IMG/VR virus record: IMGVR_UViG_3300032157_000030
Coordinates: 1 to 39,772 of that record
From: a virus
Reading direction: 5' to 3' (one strand)
Length of the DNA: 39,772 nucleotides
Shown piece by piece: positions 16,098 to 24,871 of this stretch. The position numbers and the translations under genes were made by a program. The number at the start of each line of letters is the position of its first letter. Position 1 is the first letter of the stretch. The notes under the pieces are model-generated. The model had not been told where the DNA came from, did no database searches, and worked only from the letters and a program-made list of their open reading frames with translations.

Positions 16098-18478
16098 TGG
16101 CTTCCCCGGTTGGCTTCAGGCAGGACCCAGCGGAGCAGGAATTTGGCTGGGGCCAATTCCACTACGACGATGGCACGTCGATGTATGGGTATGAGCCCGA
16201 CCTCGCCAAGGAGATCGGCGAATACAAGCCGCCGGGGTTCGAGCACGTGGCCTCTGCCCCGGCACCGCTGCCTGACTCTCGACTGGCCGCCAACGAGGCA
16301 GCGCTCACCCTCGAGCAGCAACACAAGCTCCTCCGGGACTTCACGGGGGAGACCGAGGGCGCGCGCTCCGACTTCGATGGTCTCACCGTCTCCACCAAGC
16401 CCGACCCCAAGCCACCGAGCACAGACAAGAGCAAGGCGGCAGAGCCGAGCACCAAGCCCGAGGCGAGCACCAAGCCGGAGAAGAGCACGACGCCTCAGGC
16501 CACAGTGGCCGAGCACGCTGATGGCCTCGACGCGGACAAGCTCAACCGAGTCATCGGATTCGAGACGAAAGGAACATGGGACCCCAGCATCCCGAATCCC
16601 AACGGCGTTCACGCGGGTCTGATCCAATTCTCCAAGGAACTGTGGCCGGGGGTAGCCAAGGCAGCAGGCAAGCCAGAGGTCACGTGGGACCAGATGAGGC
16701 AGATGTCCGTTGCCGAGCAGATGCCTTTCGTTACGTCCTATTTCAAGGAGAAGGGCATCACCAAGGACTCGAGCCTCGGTGACTACTACATGGCCGTGGC
16801 AGCGCCCGGGCTCATCGATGCCCCGGACGACAGAGTTGCCTACGGTCCAGGCAGCAAGGGCGTCAAACAAAACCCCTCGTGGGACCTCGACAAGGACGGG
16901 CAGATCACAGCGGGGGAGCTACGCAACGTGCTGCCAGAGGGCTCCGGTCGTTTCGACATGCAGGCGGACGCCCGTCGCAACGGGGCTCCAGGTTCGGGTG
17001 GTTACCTCCCGGCCTCCTATGCCGGTGCTGCTCCGGCTGCAGCTCCCTCCGGTGGTGCTCCTCCCGGCCTTGCACCGTCCAAGTATGCAGTCGTGGGGCA
17101 GCCGCTCTCTCCGGGGCAAATCCAGGAGCGTCAGCAGAACGTCTACCAGCAGACGATGGGGGCGATGGCCGCCAACCAGCAAGGCGGCCAGGCCCGGCTC
17201 GACGCGCTCGCACAGAAGAAAGCGGAGCTAGAGAAGCAAGCCTCTGACCGGGAGAAAGACGAGCGCGCACAGAGGGAGGCCGCTCTCAAGATCGACCGCG
17301 ACGTCAAGAAACCAATCGCGGACATCGACCCCGGTCGGTTTATCAAGAACATGTCCACCGGGCACAAGGTCCTGGGTGCGATTGCGATCCTGCTCTCCAC
17401 CATCGGGCAGTCGATGACGGAGGTGGCGACCAAGCGGCCCTCCAGGAACGGGGCTCTCGATATCCTGCTCAAGGCCATCGACGACGACATCGACGCGCAA
17501 AAGGAGAACAAGCGCGGAGCCATCACTCGTTGGGAGCGTCTCCTAGGCGACAAGCGAGCAGCGGAGCAGGCGGCAAAATATGAGGCCACCGAGGCCGCTC
17601 GACTCCGCCTTGCTTCCCACGACGTGTCTCAAGAGTCGGCCGAGGTTCAGCGGCAAGTCGCGCTCGCCGACCAAGCCCTCCAGGAAAAGGGCCAGAAAGA
17701 ACTCGACGCCCTCCAGGAGAGCGAGGCCGGCAAGATCCGCCTCGAATACGAGGCCCCTCCCGCGGGCAAGCCGCTCACGTATCAGCAAATGCTGGAGGAG
17801 CAACGAGCCAAGCGCGCTCTCGAGGGAGCGAGCGAGGGTGCCGCTCCCGAGGTCGCTCCGGTCGGAGACGAGGACCAGAGTCCCGAGGCGCGCGCCACCA
17901 TCGCCAACCAGTTCAACTCCGAGAACACGGCGCACAAGGGACAGATGAGCGCCCTCGGAAAAGAGATGCAGCAGATCTCCAAGCTCGAGGAAAACCTCGC
18001 CACGATGGAGGAGACGTACAAGGTCAGCCCCGACGAGAACGGCAACTATCCCGCCTACAAGGGCAACGAGTCCAAGTACTCGAGCAACGCTACCGGGCCC
18101 TGGTACAACGTAGCGGACGCGCTCGACCCCGACGAGCCAGAGGATCGGACCCTCAAGGACGCCTGGCTCCAAGTCGAGACCGGAACCCGAGAGGGCTGGA
18201 AAACGGAGCCCAACGGTGAGGTCAAGCAAGTCGAGCTTTCTGGCATCGACAAGGCCAAGAGAGACGAGGACGTGCCCGAAAAGCTGAAAGACCTCCGGCA
18301 AGAAATTGCCCGCCGCAAGGAGGCGATCATGAGCAGCACGGTGGCTCCGGTGCGCGCGGCATGGAAGCTACAGAACCGATACCCGCTCGCCACGGACAAG
18401 CCCGCCCGCATCGTCAACACCAAGGTCCAGACGGACGGTGATGAGGACGGGGACGGCCTGCTGGATTACGAGAGGTAG
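16097..18478 (+). CDS. Virion-associated lytic transglycosylase-like protein
   Basis: A 793-residue protein. After a Pro/Lys/Thr-rich linker (about 90-140), residues about 145-260 resemble a lysozyme/SLT domain: Glu156 in VIGFETKGTWDPS, then NPNGVHAGLIQF, a pattern found around the catalytic Glu of lytic transglycosylases. An EF-hand-like loop (DLDKDGQITAGEL, 263-275) follows directly, and a second Asp-rich loop (DGDEDGDGLLDYE) ends the protein. Long coiled-coil stretches lie at about 350-430 and 470-590. It probably cuts peptidoglycan locally during DNA entry. It overlaps its upstream neighbour by one base. Confidence 0.75.
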   Translation: MASPVGFRQDPAEQEFGWGQFHYDDGTSMYGYEPDLAKEIGEYKPPGFEHVASAPAPLPDSRLAANEAALTLEQQHKLLRDFTGETEGARSDFDGLTVSTKPDPKPPSTDKSKAAEPSTKPEASTKPEKSTTPQATVAEHADGLDADKLNRVIGFETKGTWDPSIPNPNGVHAGLIQFSKELWPGVAKAAGKPEVTWDQMRQMSVAEQMPFVTSYFKEKGITKDSSLGDYYMAVAAPGLIDAPDDRVAYGPGSKGVKQNPSWDLDKDGQITAGELRNVLPEGSGRFDMQADARRNGAPGSGGYLPASYAGAAPAAAPSGGAPPGLAPSKYAVVGQPLSPGQIQERQQNVYQQTMGAMAANQQGGQARLDALAQKKAELEKQASDREKDERAQREAALKIDRDVKKPIADIDPGRFIKNMSTGHKVLGAIAILLSTIGQSMTEVATKRPSRNGALDILLKAIDDDIDAQKENKRGAITRWERLLGDKRAAEQAAKYEATEAARLRLASHDVSQESAEVQRQVALADQALQEKGQKELDALQESEAGKIRLEYEAPPAGKPLTYQQMLEEQRAKRALEGASEGAAPEVAPVGDEDQSPEARATIANQFNSENTAHKGQMSALGKEMQQISKLEENLATMEETYKVSPDENGNYPAYKGNESKYSSNATGPWYNVADALDPDEPEDRTLKDAWLQVETGTREGWKTEPNGEVKQVELSGIDKAKRDEDVPEKLKDLRQEIARRKEAIMSSTVAPVRAAWKLQNRYPLATDKPARIVNTKVQTDGDEDGDGLLDYER

Positions 18479-18481
18479 CGA

Positions 18482-21397
18482 GTGGCGCTCTACGTTGATG
18501 ACAGGGGCTCCCTCTGGGAGGTCGGTAGCGATGCCGAGGCCCAGCGTCGGGGGCTCCGGCCTGCAACCAAAGAGGACAAGCAGCGGCACAACGACGCGAT
18601 CGATCATGCTGCCAAGGTAAAGGCAGCAGAGGGCGACAACTGGCAGACGACCGGGGAGGAGATCCAGCGCGTTGGGGCGGGTGCGCTCGAGCTGGCCTCC
18701 AAGGTGCCCGGGCTTGGCTCCATCTTTGATGCCCCGAGTAAAGAGTTGCTCCCCTATGAGGGCGCGACCGAGGCCCTCGGTGACCGGTCCAACATCACGG
18801 CGGGTCGGGAGTTCTCCGACGCCGCGATGATTCGGCGGGAGGCCAACCCGGGCATGGCCGCGCTCGGGGACGTCGTGGCTACGGCTCCGCTCGCTGGCTT
18901 GGCCGGAGCCGCCGCGGGAGCGGGGGCCGTGGGGCTCGGAGCCGGTGCCCTCACAGCGACGGGGGCCACCATCGCCGGAGAAAGCCTCATCTCCGGTGTC
19001 ACGACCGAGTACACGGACGCTTGGCTCGAAAAGCGGGACATGGAGCTGGGCAACGTCGTCCGCAACACGGCGATGGCCGCCGTTGGCGACCTGTTCCTCC
19101 GTGGCCTCTTCCATGCGGGAGGCAAGGCCGTCTCGAAGCTGAGAGGCACGACGCCCGAGGTCCCCGCTCCGGGGGAGGGCGGCATCTTCGAGGGCAACAC
19201 CATCGGCAGAGCGGCGGCCAAGGCGCGTCGAGAAGCCAAGAGCGCGGGTGCGGCGGCTGCCTCCAAGAAAGCGCTCGACGCGGACACGGACGCGCTCGAG
19301 GGGCTCATGCCTCAGATCCGGGACGGTAAATTCGACAAGACCGTTGCGCTCGTCGACACCTATCGCGACGACTTTACGAGGCTCGCAGCGGACGGCATCG
19401 CCGACAGCCTGGAGTATGTGAGCGAGGAGGGCCTCGATACCCTCCGGAAAGCCAAGTATCAGAATTGGCGCCGGGGAGCCGAGGACTGGACCAAGAAGAA
19501 TCTCTTGGCTCAGGACGAGGGCATCGAGGCGATCATCAACCAACGCGGCGATCAGATCATCGAGCAGATCAAGAAAGCCGCAACCGAAGTAGAGGGCATC
19601 AAGGGGCGGGACTTCAAAGGGTTCGAGCAAGAGATCCCCGAGTACATCGTCCGGAGTCGGCGAGCCATCACAGCGGCCGAGGGGGCCGAGCGGAACGAGC
19701 TAGTCGACCAATTCAAGAAGGGGCTCGACAACTACGTCAATCGCATCAACGCGAGCCGCTCCCTCTCGGAGTCCGACCAACAGTTCCTCACGGAGCTACT
19801 CTTTAAGGACGAGAAGATCGGTTGGAACAACGAGGTCCGCAAGTTCCTGGAGGATGAGGCCGCCTGGGCCAACAACGCGGTCATCCAGCGGGACGTCAAT
19901 CAGGAGTGGCACAAACTCATCAATCCCCTCAACGTCATGCGGCGCCGGATCATGGAGATCACGGGGCGCACCTTTGGCGAGCGGGGAGCGGCGGCCGTCG
20001 AGAGGCAAGCCAACTACGCGGCCATCAAGAGTCTACTCCAGAGGGACAACCTCTCCAACGTCAGCGACTACCGGGCATGGTCACAGGCGCTCGAGGGTAT
20101 CGACGGCATCGCTCGCACCTACGAGAACCACGGGATCCAGATCCCGTCGAACCTCTCGACGATCCGCGAGTCCGTCGCCAAGATCGGCGACAACGCGAAC
20201 CGCGCCCAGCTCTACAGCGTCATCGCCAAGCGGGCGGAGAACGTAAAGAAGGATCCGAGCCTCTGGACTGCCATCTCTAGTGCGGTCAATCAGATCCCCG
20301 TCATCGGCAAGGGCGCTCAGGCCGTCGACGTCGGCAAGAACATCCGCGACTACATCACGCGGAGAGGCGGAGCCAAGGCGCTCAAGGCCGAGTCCCCCGC
20401 CCTCTATGATATCTTGGACAAGGCGCTCATCGACGCAGCCAAGAGCCCGAACCTCCAGAACCCGGCCATCTCGAGCGAGTACAGCCGCACGGTCATCAAC
20501 TGGATCAAGCAACACGGGCGGGACCTGGGCGTAAAGATCCCCGCCGGCATTGGCGCCGTCGGGGCGGCCTCGCTCTTCGCAACCGACGCGGACGCCAAAG
20601 AGCCCGACGCGATGACGCTAGAAGGTGCCTACGGTCAGGCGCTCAAAGACATCGCCACGAGCGGGGATGGCAAGACGAGCAAGCGAGCGCGCGAGTTCAT
20701 CCAGGGCGACAAGCCCAAGGCCAAGAACGGGCCGCTCTCCCTGTTCCAAGGTAAGTCCAAGAGCCTCTCGGAGGCGCTCGAGGACAAGCGCAACCTCCTC
20801 GACGGAATGGACCCCGAGACGTTGATCGACGGACTCGGGCGCGCCACGGGCCAGCTCGCTCAGACGCACCCGGGCGTCTACGGCGCCGTCACCGGGCAGG
20901 TCTTGAAGATCGCGGCCTACCTCCAGGCGGAGATGCCCAAGGTGGAGGGCAAGACGCCCCTCAACCCCAAGGGCAACGCGGTCCCGCTGGAGGAGCAAAT
21001 CCAGTATGCCCTCAAGTGGACGGGCGCGACGAGCCCGGAGCAAACGTTCCTCGATATCGCCCGGGGCAGAGCGCTGCCTCAGCAAGTGGCCGCCGTGAAA
21101 GCCAACTGGGGCGACGAGTACAACAATTTCCGCCTCTACATGATGGGGCAATTGGAATTGCTCGGTGAGCGCGGCAAGGTCCTCCCGACCGAGAGGATGC
21201 GACAGCTCGACACTCTCTTGGACCTCGACGGGGTCGCGACTCCCGGGCTCGGGTGGAAGGTAGCCGACAGCATCGAGGCAGCCCGCGCCGCTCAGGAGCA
21301 AGCCAAGCAGCCCCCGCCCGCGACCAAGGCCCCCAACCTCTCCGACCACTTCCGTTCACTGTCTCAGGCCCAAGCCGATTTGCGGATGAATGCCTGA
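18482..21397 (+). CDS. Putative internal virion (ejection) protein
   Basis: A 971-residue protein starting at GTG 18482, three bases after the preceding stop. Residues about 120-165 are a Gly/Ala-rich hydrophobic segment (ATAPLAGLAGAAAGAGAVGL and more) and a second short one lies near 690 (IPAGIGAVGAASLFA). The rest is helical and charged. Large size, glycine-rich membrane-active segments and position after the virion lysozyme match podoviral ejection proteins, which leave the head first and build a channel through the envelope. No enzymatic motif is seen. Confidence 0.68.
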   Translation: MALYVDDRGSLWEVGSDAEAQRRGLRPATKEDKQRHNDAIDHAAKVKAAEGDNWQTTGEEIQRVGAGALELASKVPGLGSIFDAPSKELLPYEGATEALGDRSNITAGREFSDAAMIRREANPGMAALGDVVATAPLAGLAGAAAGAGAVGLGAGALTATGATIAGESLISGVTTEYTDAWLEKRDMELGNVVRNTAMAAVGDLFLRGLFHAGGKAVSKLRGTTPEVPAPGEGGIFEGNTIGRAAAKARREAKSAGAAAASKKALDADTDALEGLMPQIRDGKFDKTVALVDTYRDDFTRLAADGIADSLEYVSEEGLDTLRKAKYQNWRRGAEDWTKKNLLAQDEGIEAIINQRGDQIIEQIKKAATEVEGIKGRDFKGFEQEIPEYIVRSRRAITAAEGAERNELVDQFKKGLDNYVNRINASRSLSESDQQFLTELLFKDEKIGWNNEVRKFLEDEAAWANNAVIQRDVNQEWHKLINPLNVMRRRIMEITGRTFGERGAAAVERQANYAAIKSLLQRDNLSNVSDYRAWSQALEGIDGIARTYENHGIQIPSNLSTIRESVAKIGDNANRAQLYSVIAKRAENVKKDPSLWTAISSAVNQIPVIGKGAQAVDVGKNIRDYITRRGGAKALKAESPALYDILDKALIDAAKSPNLQNPAISSEYSRTVINWIKQHGRDLGVKIPAGIGAVGAASLFATDADAKEPDAMTLEGAYGQALKDIATSGDGKTSKRAREFIQGDKPKAKNGPLSLFQGKSKSLSEALEDKRNLLDGMDPETLIDGLGRATGQLAQTHPGVYGAVTGQVLKIAAYLQAEMPKVEGKTPLNPKGNAVPLEEQIQYALKWTGATSPEQTFLDIARGRALPQQVAAVKANWGDEYNNFRLYMMGQLELLGERGKVLPTERMRQLDTLLDLDGVATPGLGWKVADSIEAARAAQEQAKQPPPATKAPNLSDHFRSLSQAQADLRMNA

Positions 21398-21427
21398 CTA
21401 ATTCTTTGATGGCCTCGCTCCGGGGCC

Positions 21428-21751
21428 ATGTCGACCGTCCCCGCCATTGGTGGCCTCTCCCCGACGCACGCTCGTTCCTATACGAGCTTTGGCGCCAACA
21501 TCGCCCTCACCACGGTGAGCGGATGCCCCAAACATCCCGCCCAGCGTCTCGAGGTGCACAACGACGCCACGACCACTCAGGACATCGTCCTCACTGGTTT
21601 TGACGGCACCAACTTCACGGTCGAGATCCCCGCCGACTCGGTGAGGTTCATCGATTGCGCGGTCACCGGGATCGTGGCGAGCGGGACGGAAACGATCTCC
21701 AGCGTTGTTGCCTACTGGTGGAGCAGCGGCGCGCACCGGCTCAACCCATAA
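21428..21751 (+). CDS. Small beta-rich structural protein
   Basis: A 107-residue protein, unknown family. Alternating Thr/Val/Ile strands (LEVHNDATTTQDIVLTG, NFTVEIPADSV) suggest a beta-sandwich like small phage decoration proteins. The leader region has a diverged AATTCTTTGAT motif about 28 bases before the ATG and GGGGCC just before it. Confidence 0.65.
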   Translation: MSTVPAIGGLSPTHARSYTSFGANIALTTVSGCPKHPAQRLEVHNDATTTQDIVLTGFDGTNFTVEIPADSVRFIDCAVTGIVASGTETISSVVAYWWSSGAHRLNP

Positions 21752-21769
21752 ACACAGGAACTCCAAGCA

Positions 21770-22600
21770 ATGACGCTCGCTGCTAGCACGCCACAGGTCC
21801 CCGGCATCACCGGGGAGATCCAGGCCGCCAAGGCCAAATTCGACTCCGCGGATCTCGCTACGATCGCCCGGGTCCTCCAGTTTCCGCAGGTCAGCAACAT
21901 TGCGACGACGACCACCAACGACACCGGCAAGATCATCGGCCTCACCGAGCAGGGGTTCACGTTCCAAGCCTCGAACCTCTACCGGGTGCGCTGGAGGCAC
22001 TGGGCAGAGACGGACAACGACCGCTACTACCAGGAACTCGAGCAGCACGTCCTGGGTGGCACCACACCGGTCCTCATGGCTGGTGGCGTGGTCCCGACCT
22101 TTGCCTATGGTGTCATCAACGGCACCGTCGTCCGGTACGGACGGACCCGCCTCTCCGCCTCCTACGCGGTCAACACGGCCACCGTGAACACGACGCACAC
22201 CAGCTCCGGTCACTCCATCGGTGACACGACCTCGGGTGTCGCGACGATCACTCACCCCATCGCTCGCTCTGCCAAATGCATCAGCATCAACTGCAGCACC
22301 GACGTGTCGCTGAACACCGAGCACCGGTATGGCGCCGTGACCCCCGGCGTATCGAGCACCACGATGGAGCTATCGATGATGGCCGAGGGCATCACGACGG
22401 CCACCGGTGTCGTTGCGAGCTTTGCCGACGTGGGCTTTGTCGACGCGGAGTTCGAGGTCCTCCCGCTCACCTACTCGTTCCTCTCGATGAACTCGACCGC
22501 GGTGGAGCTGCATGTCGCCGGCATCACCTCCGATGAGGTCAAGCACACGGTCCACGTGTTCATCGACAACCCCGTCGACTCGCCGTTCTACGGATCCTGA
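21770..22600 (+). CDS. Hypothetical structural protein
   Basis: A 276-residue protein that I cannot assign. It has an N-terminal helical part (GEIQAAKAKFDSADLATIARVLQF) and a long beta-rich part with many Thr/Val alternations. Start ATG 21770 has AGGAA at about 21757-21761. It sits among small virion genes between the ejection protein and the coiled-coil gene and overlaps the latter at TGATG. A minor capsid or appendage protein is likely. Confidence 0.65.
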   Translation: MTLAASTPQVPGITGEIQAAKAKFDSADLATIARVLQFPQVSNIATTTTNDTGKIIGLTEQGFTFQASNLYRVRWRHWAETDNDRYYQELEQHVLGGTTPVLMAGGVVPTFAYGVINGTVVRYGRTRLSASYAVNTATVNTTHTSSGHSIGDTTSGVATITHPIARSAKCISINCSTDVSLNTEHRYGAVTPGVSSTTMELSMMAEGITTATGVVASFADVGFVDAEFEVLPLTYSFLSMNSTAVELHVAGITSDEVKHTVHVFIDNPVDSPFYGS

Positions 22601-23148
22601 TGGCCGCACCCCGCATCGCTACCACCGGGCCCGCCAAGCAGCTCGAGGACCCCTCTCGAGCTGCGGAACTCATCACGGCCTACCAGCTGGAGAGCCAGGC
22701 CGCGATCAAGGCCATCAACGACAAGACCCTCGTCGAGATCCAAAAGCTGGCCACGAGGGTCGGGCAACTCGCCGACCTCGTCGTCAACCTCGAGTCCCGG
22801 GTGGACCAGATCCAGCGCTCGTTCTCCGACTACGAGTTCCGGTTCGGGCAGTCTCTCAAGGAGGCGGGCGAGATCCTCCGGACGAGCGTGACGCACAGCG
22901 AGTCCGCCAAGAAGCGCGTGGACGTATTCGAGAAGCTCGCCGAAAAGCAGGGCAACGGCGAGCGGCGGGACATCAGCGCTCTTCAGGTGTCCGTGGGCCA
23001 GCTCCGGGACGCCCTGGCTCAGATGGACCAGCGACAGAACCAGCTCCAGGGCTATGTCTCGGAAACGCTCACACAGGCGGGACTCGTCCACGAGTACGTC
23101 AACAGCAGGGCCCTCCAGCACCGACCCGCCGGTGTAGTCGACGACTGA
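22600..23148 (+). CDS. Coiled-coil protein
   Basis: The 182-residue protein is mostly heptad-type helix (residues about 20-160, for example IQKLATRVGQLADLVVNLES and QMDQRQNQLQGYVSETL). It overlaps both neighbours by one base (TGATG), so it is translated as part of the operon. A structural or regulatory role cannot be told apart. A spanin-like or late assembly factor is possible, but there is no signal or membrane segment. Confidence 0.65.
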   Translation: MAAPRIATTGPAKQLEDPSRAAELITAYQLESQAAIKAINDKTLVEIQKLATRVGQLADLVVNLESRVDQIQRSFSDYEFRFGQSLKEAGEILRTSVTHSESAKKRVDVFEKLAEKQGNGERRDISALQVSVGQLRDALAQMDQRQNQLQGYVSETLTQAGLVHEYVNSRALQHRPAGVVDD

Positions 23149-23471
23149 TGCCTACTGCGGAGCACGACGAGCAAGTCCAGGCCTGGATCCGGCGCGGCCT
23201 CGCCGTCGATGCTCCCGAGCCCTGTGGCGCCAGTGTGTGGATCGCCCGGGCCGGGTCCTGGAGGCTCTACTCCGAGCCCGTCACGTTCACGGAGGCAGAG
23301 ATCGCTCGAGCCGAGCGGATATTCCGCGAGCAGTGCAAGCTCCCGCTCCCCGCCCTGCTCGCTCCCCGACCTGAGTCGTGGGGCGACCGAACGATCCCAC
23401 TGGATGAGCCCCAGCCCCCGGAGCCCGTCGAGCCGCGCACGCTGTGGGATTTCCTCGACGACGCGGTGTAA
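23148..23471 (+). CDS. Hypothetical late protein
   Basis: A 107-residue protein starting at ATG 23148, overlapping the stop before it. It has an acidic, proline-rich end (LDEPQPPEPVEPRTLWDFLDDAV). The sequence is not recognised. Its stop overlaps the next start (TAATG), which makes the frame convincing. Confidence 0.6.
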   Translation: MPTAEHDEQVQAWIRRGLAVDAPEPCGASVWIARAGSWRLYSEPVTFTEAEIARAERIFREQCKLPLPALLAPRPESWGDRTIPLDEPQPPEPVEPRTLWDFLDDAV

Positions 23472-23878
23472 TGGCTCTCCCGGAGAGGACCGACGAGGAG
23501 CTGTTCCGAAGCCGCATCCTGGAGAGCGCACGGAACGTCGACCCCGTCCTCAAGGCTTGCCTCGAGCTGGCCGTGCCCCTCTGGGTCGAGCGTCACCAGA
23601 CGACGTCTCCCGAGGCGAGGGAGAAACGCGCTCAGGAGCTGGTGGAGATCACGGCGTTCAGTCCAGGCATCGCCAAGATGACCGAACCTCGGCTCCGCCC
23701 CGGCAAGCAGCGCAAGGGCCAGACGATGGCCGAGGCCTTCAACGCCGTAGCCGAGGGCCTGGGTCTGCTCGCCTACTGCCCGGGTGGGGTGACCTGGGGC
23801 GGCTGCCATTGGGAGGTGGTCCCTGTCACAGAGGACCTGTTGGTGCGGGAGACCGCTCCGGATCCGGTCGCACTATAA
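23471..23878 (+). CDS. Hypothetical late protein
   Basis: A 135-residue protein starting at ATG 23471 that overlaps its predecessor (TAATG). The first half is helical (DEELFRSRILESARNVDPVLKA) and the second has a compact Gly/Trp/Cys segment (YCPGGVTWGGCHWEVV). No known family is evident. Position at the end of the late operon would allow a lysis or regulatory role; nothing in the sequence shows it. Confidence 0.6.
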   Translation: MALPERTDEELFRSRILESARNVDPVLKACLELAVPLWVERHQTTSPEAREKRAQELVEITAFSPGIAKMTEPRLRPGKQRKGQTMAEAFNAVAEGLGLLAYCPGGVTWGGCHWEVVPVTEDLLVRETAPDPVAL

Positions 23879-23924
23879 ACGCGCCGGGACGTGCGGCGAT
23901 CCCGCCTGCATCCGCGCCGGCATC

Positions 23925-24233
23925 ATGGAGGGGGCCAGTGCCCTGGCCTGGTACCGAGAGCGTTTCGACGCCCGTCGCGTCGAGCTACTCCGAGAGGGAG
24001 TGCGGCATCGGTTCACACACCACCGGGCAGAGGCGCTCGAGACGCTCCGGCGCAATCTCAAGCCCAAGTACCCGGGCCCGACGCAGGCCACAGTCAAGCG
24101 CGCGTTCTCGCTCCGGCGCCGGGGACTCAGCCAAGAGCGGATCGGTTTCATGCTCGGAGTGAGCCAAACCACGGTGGGCCGCTGGCTTCGTGGTGAAGTC
24201 AGAGCCACCGCTCGGTGTAGCTCGCCGGGGTGA
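23925..24233 (+). CDS. HTH DNA-binding protein
   Basis: A 102-residue protein with a clear C-terminal helix-turn-helix (about residues 60-90: AFSLRRRGLSQERIGFMLGVSQTTVGRWLRG), of the resolvase/sigma-region-4-like type. The N-terminal half is basic and helical. It is near the end of the late operon, 46 bases after the preceding gene. It could switch off or tune late transcription, or act in packaging. A GTGA overlap joins it to a small membrane-protein frame. Confidence 0.7.
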   Translation: MEGASALAWYRERFDARRVELLREGVRHRFTHHRAEALETLRRNLKPKYPGPTQATVKRAFSLRRRGLSQERIGFMLGVSQTTVGRWLRGEVRATARCSSPG

Positions 24234-24319
24234 GGACAAACCCCAACCTACTTGGTCTGCTCGTTGCGAGCGGACTGCTGGTATTGAGTGCGCTGCTCTG
24301 GTGGTGGGCGCAGCCTTGA
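24230..24319 (+). CDS. 29-residue single-span membrane peptide
   Basis: GTG 24230 overlaps the stop of the HTH gene (GTGA). The short frame encodes MRTNPNLLGLL, then VASGLLVLSALLWWWAQP. It has one hydrophobic segment of about 19 residues after a positive N-terminus, so it would lie N-in. It stands last before two terminators, where lysis genes often occur. A small holin-like role is possible. It is very short, so confidence is limited. Confidence 0.45.
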   Translation: MRTNPNLLGLLVASGLLVLSALLWWWAQP

Positions 24320-24367
24320 GGGCACACGTCTCCCGATCCCGAGCAGCGACCCCGGGTTCACCTGTCC

Positions 24368-24401
24368 CTCACTCAGTGCTAGTTTCCTGGCACTGAGTGA
24401 G
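24368..24401 (+). terminator. 12-bp perfect hairpin after the late operon
   Basis: CTCACTCAGTGC (24368-24379) pairs with GCACTGAGTGAG (24390-24401) around a 10-base loop. It has no strong T-run (TTTCAAGCTTCTCT follows). Its place directly after the last late gene supports a terminator or RNA 3' end. Confidence 0.65.
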
Positions 24402-24417
24402 TTTCAAGCTTCTCTAC

Positions 24418-24597
24418 TCAACCGAAAGCACCTGCTTTCCCGAGCAACACGACGAGAAGCATGAACAGGATGATGAACCACCACTGTTGTCTGAAGAGAC
24501 TCAGCAGCAAGGTGTGATTCTTATCAATCCTAGAGACTCTCGTCTTTTTGCTGGTCTCTTTGACTTTCTGGTTTATATTGTAATTACGATTAAGCAT
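24418..24597 (-). CDS. Possible small membrane protein in an AT-rich island
   Basis: From ATG 24597 the minus strand encodes 59 residues: a basic start (NQKVKETSKKTRVSRIDKN) and a hydrophobic end (LFRQQWWFIILFMLLVVLLGKAGAFG), giving one membrane segment. A longer frame from 24750 exists but its extra part looks non-coding. There is no clear ribosome-binding site. The segment is visibly richer in A+T than the flanks, suggesting a recent arrival. It could be a lysis or exclusion peptide. The whole 24320-24871 gap otherwise holds hairpins and one operator-like motif. Confidence 0.38.
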   Translation of the reverse strand: MLNRNYNINQKVKETSKKTRVSRIDKNHTLLLSLFRQQWWFIILFMLLVVLLGKAGAFG

Positions 24598-24653
24598 TCC
24601 GATTCGTTGTTTCTGGGAACCACCTAGAGAACACCAACGAGAGAAGGGAAAGG

Positions 24654-24690
24654 GCTCATCTGGCTGGCACCGGATGAGCTTTATCTCTTT
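24654..24690 (+). terminator. Second terminator behind the late operon
   Basis: GCTCATCTGG (24654-24663) pairs with CCGGATGAGC (24670-24679), with one T-G pair, around CTGGCA. TTTATCTCTTT follows. It backs up the hairpin at 24368 and protects the convergent terminase gene from read-through. Confidence 0.7.
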
Positions 24691-24783
24691 GGGGAGCCTG
24701 ATGGGGTCCCCCACAAAAGGCTCGCGGCTAGCATAGCACCGGTGGCACACCCGTGCAACGCGAGGGTCGGCGGCTCCATGCGT

Positions 24784-24793
24784 CCCTAAATTC
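24784..24793 (-). promoter_or_regulatory. TTTAGGG-type motif before the AT-rich island
   Basis: On the minus strand this reads GAATTTAGGG, the same core as the motifs near the integrase. It lies between the terminase stop and the small membrane frame. A small hairpin (AAATTC/GAATTT) overlaps it. Confidence 0.35.
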
Positions 24794-24871
24794 TAAAACT
24801 GAATTTGCAAGGGGCCCTCGACTCGCGCGGACGCGGCTCGAGTCTAGGACTCGACTGTATACAGCTCGAGC

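Noticed and set aside
24397-24627. A plus-strand frame of 76 codons
   Set aside because: It starts inside the terminator hairpin and reads through the AT-rich island in the frame opposite to the more membrane-protein-like minus frame; neither is certain.
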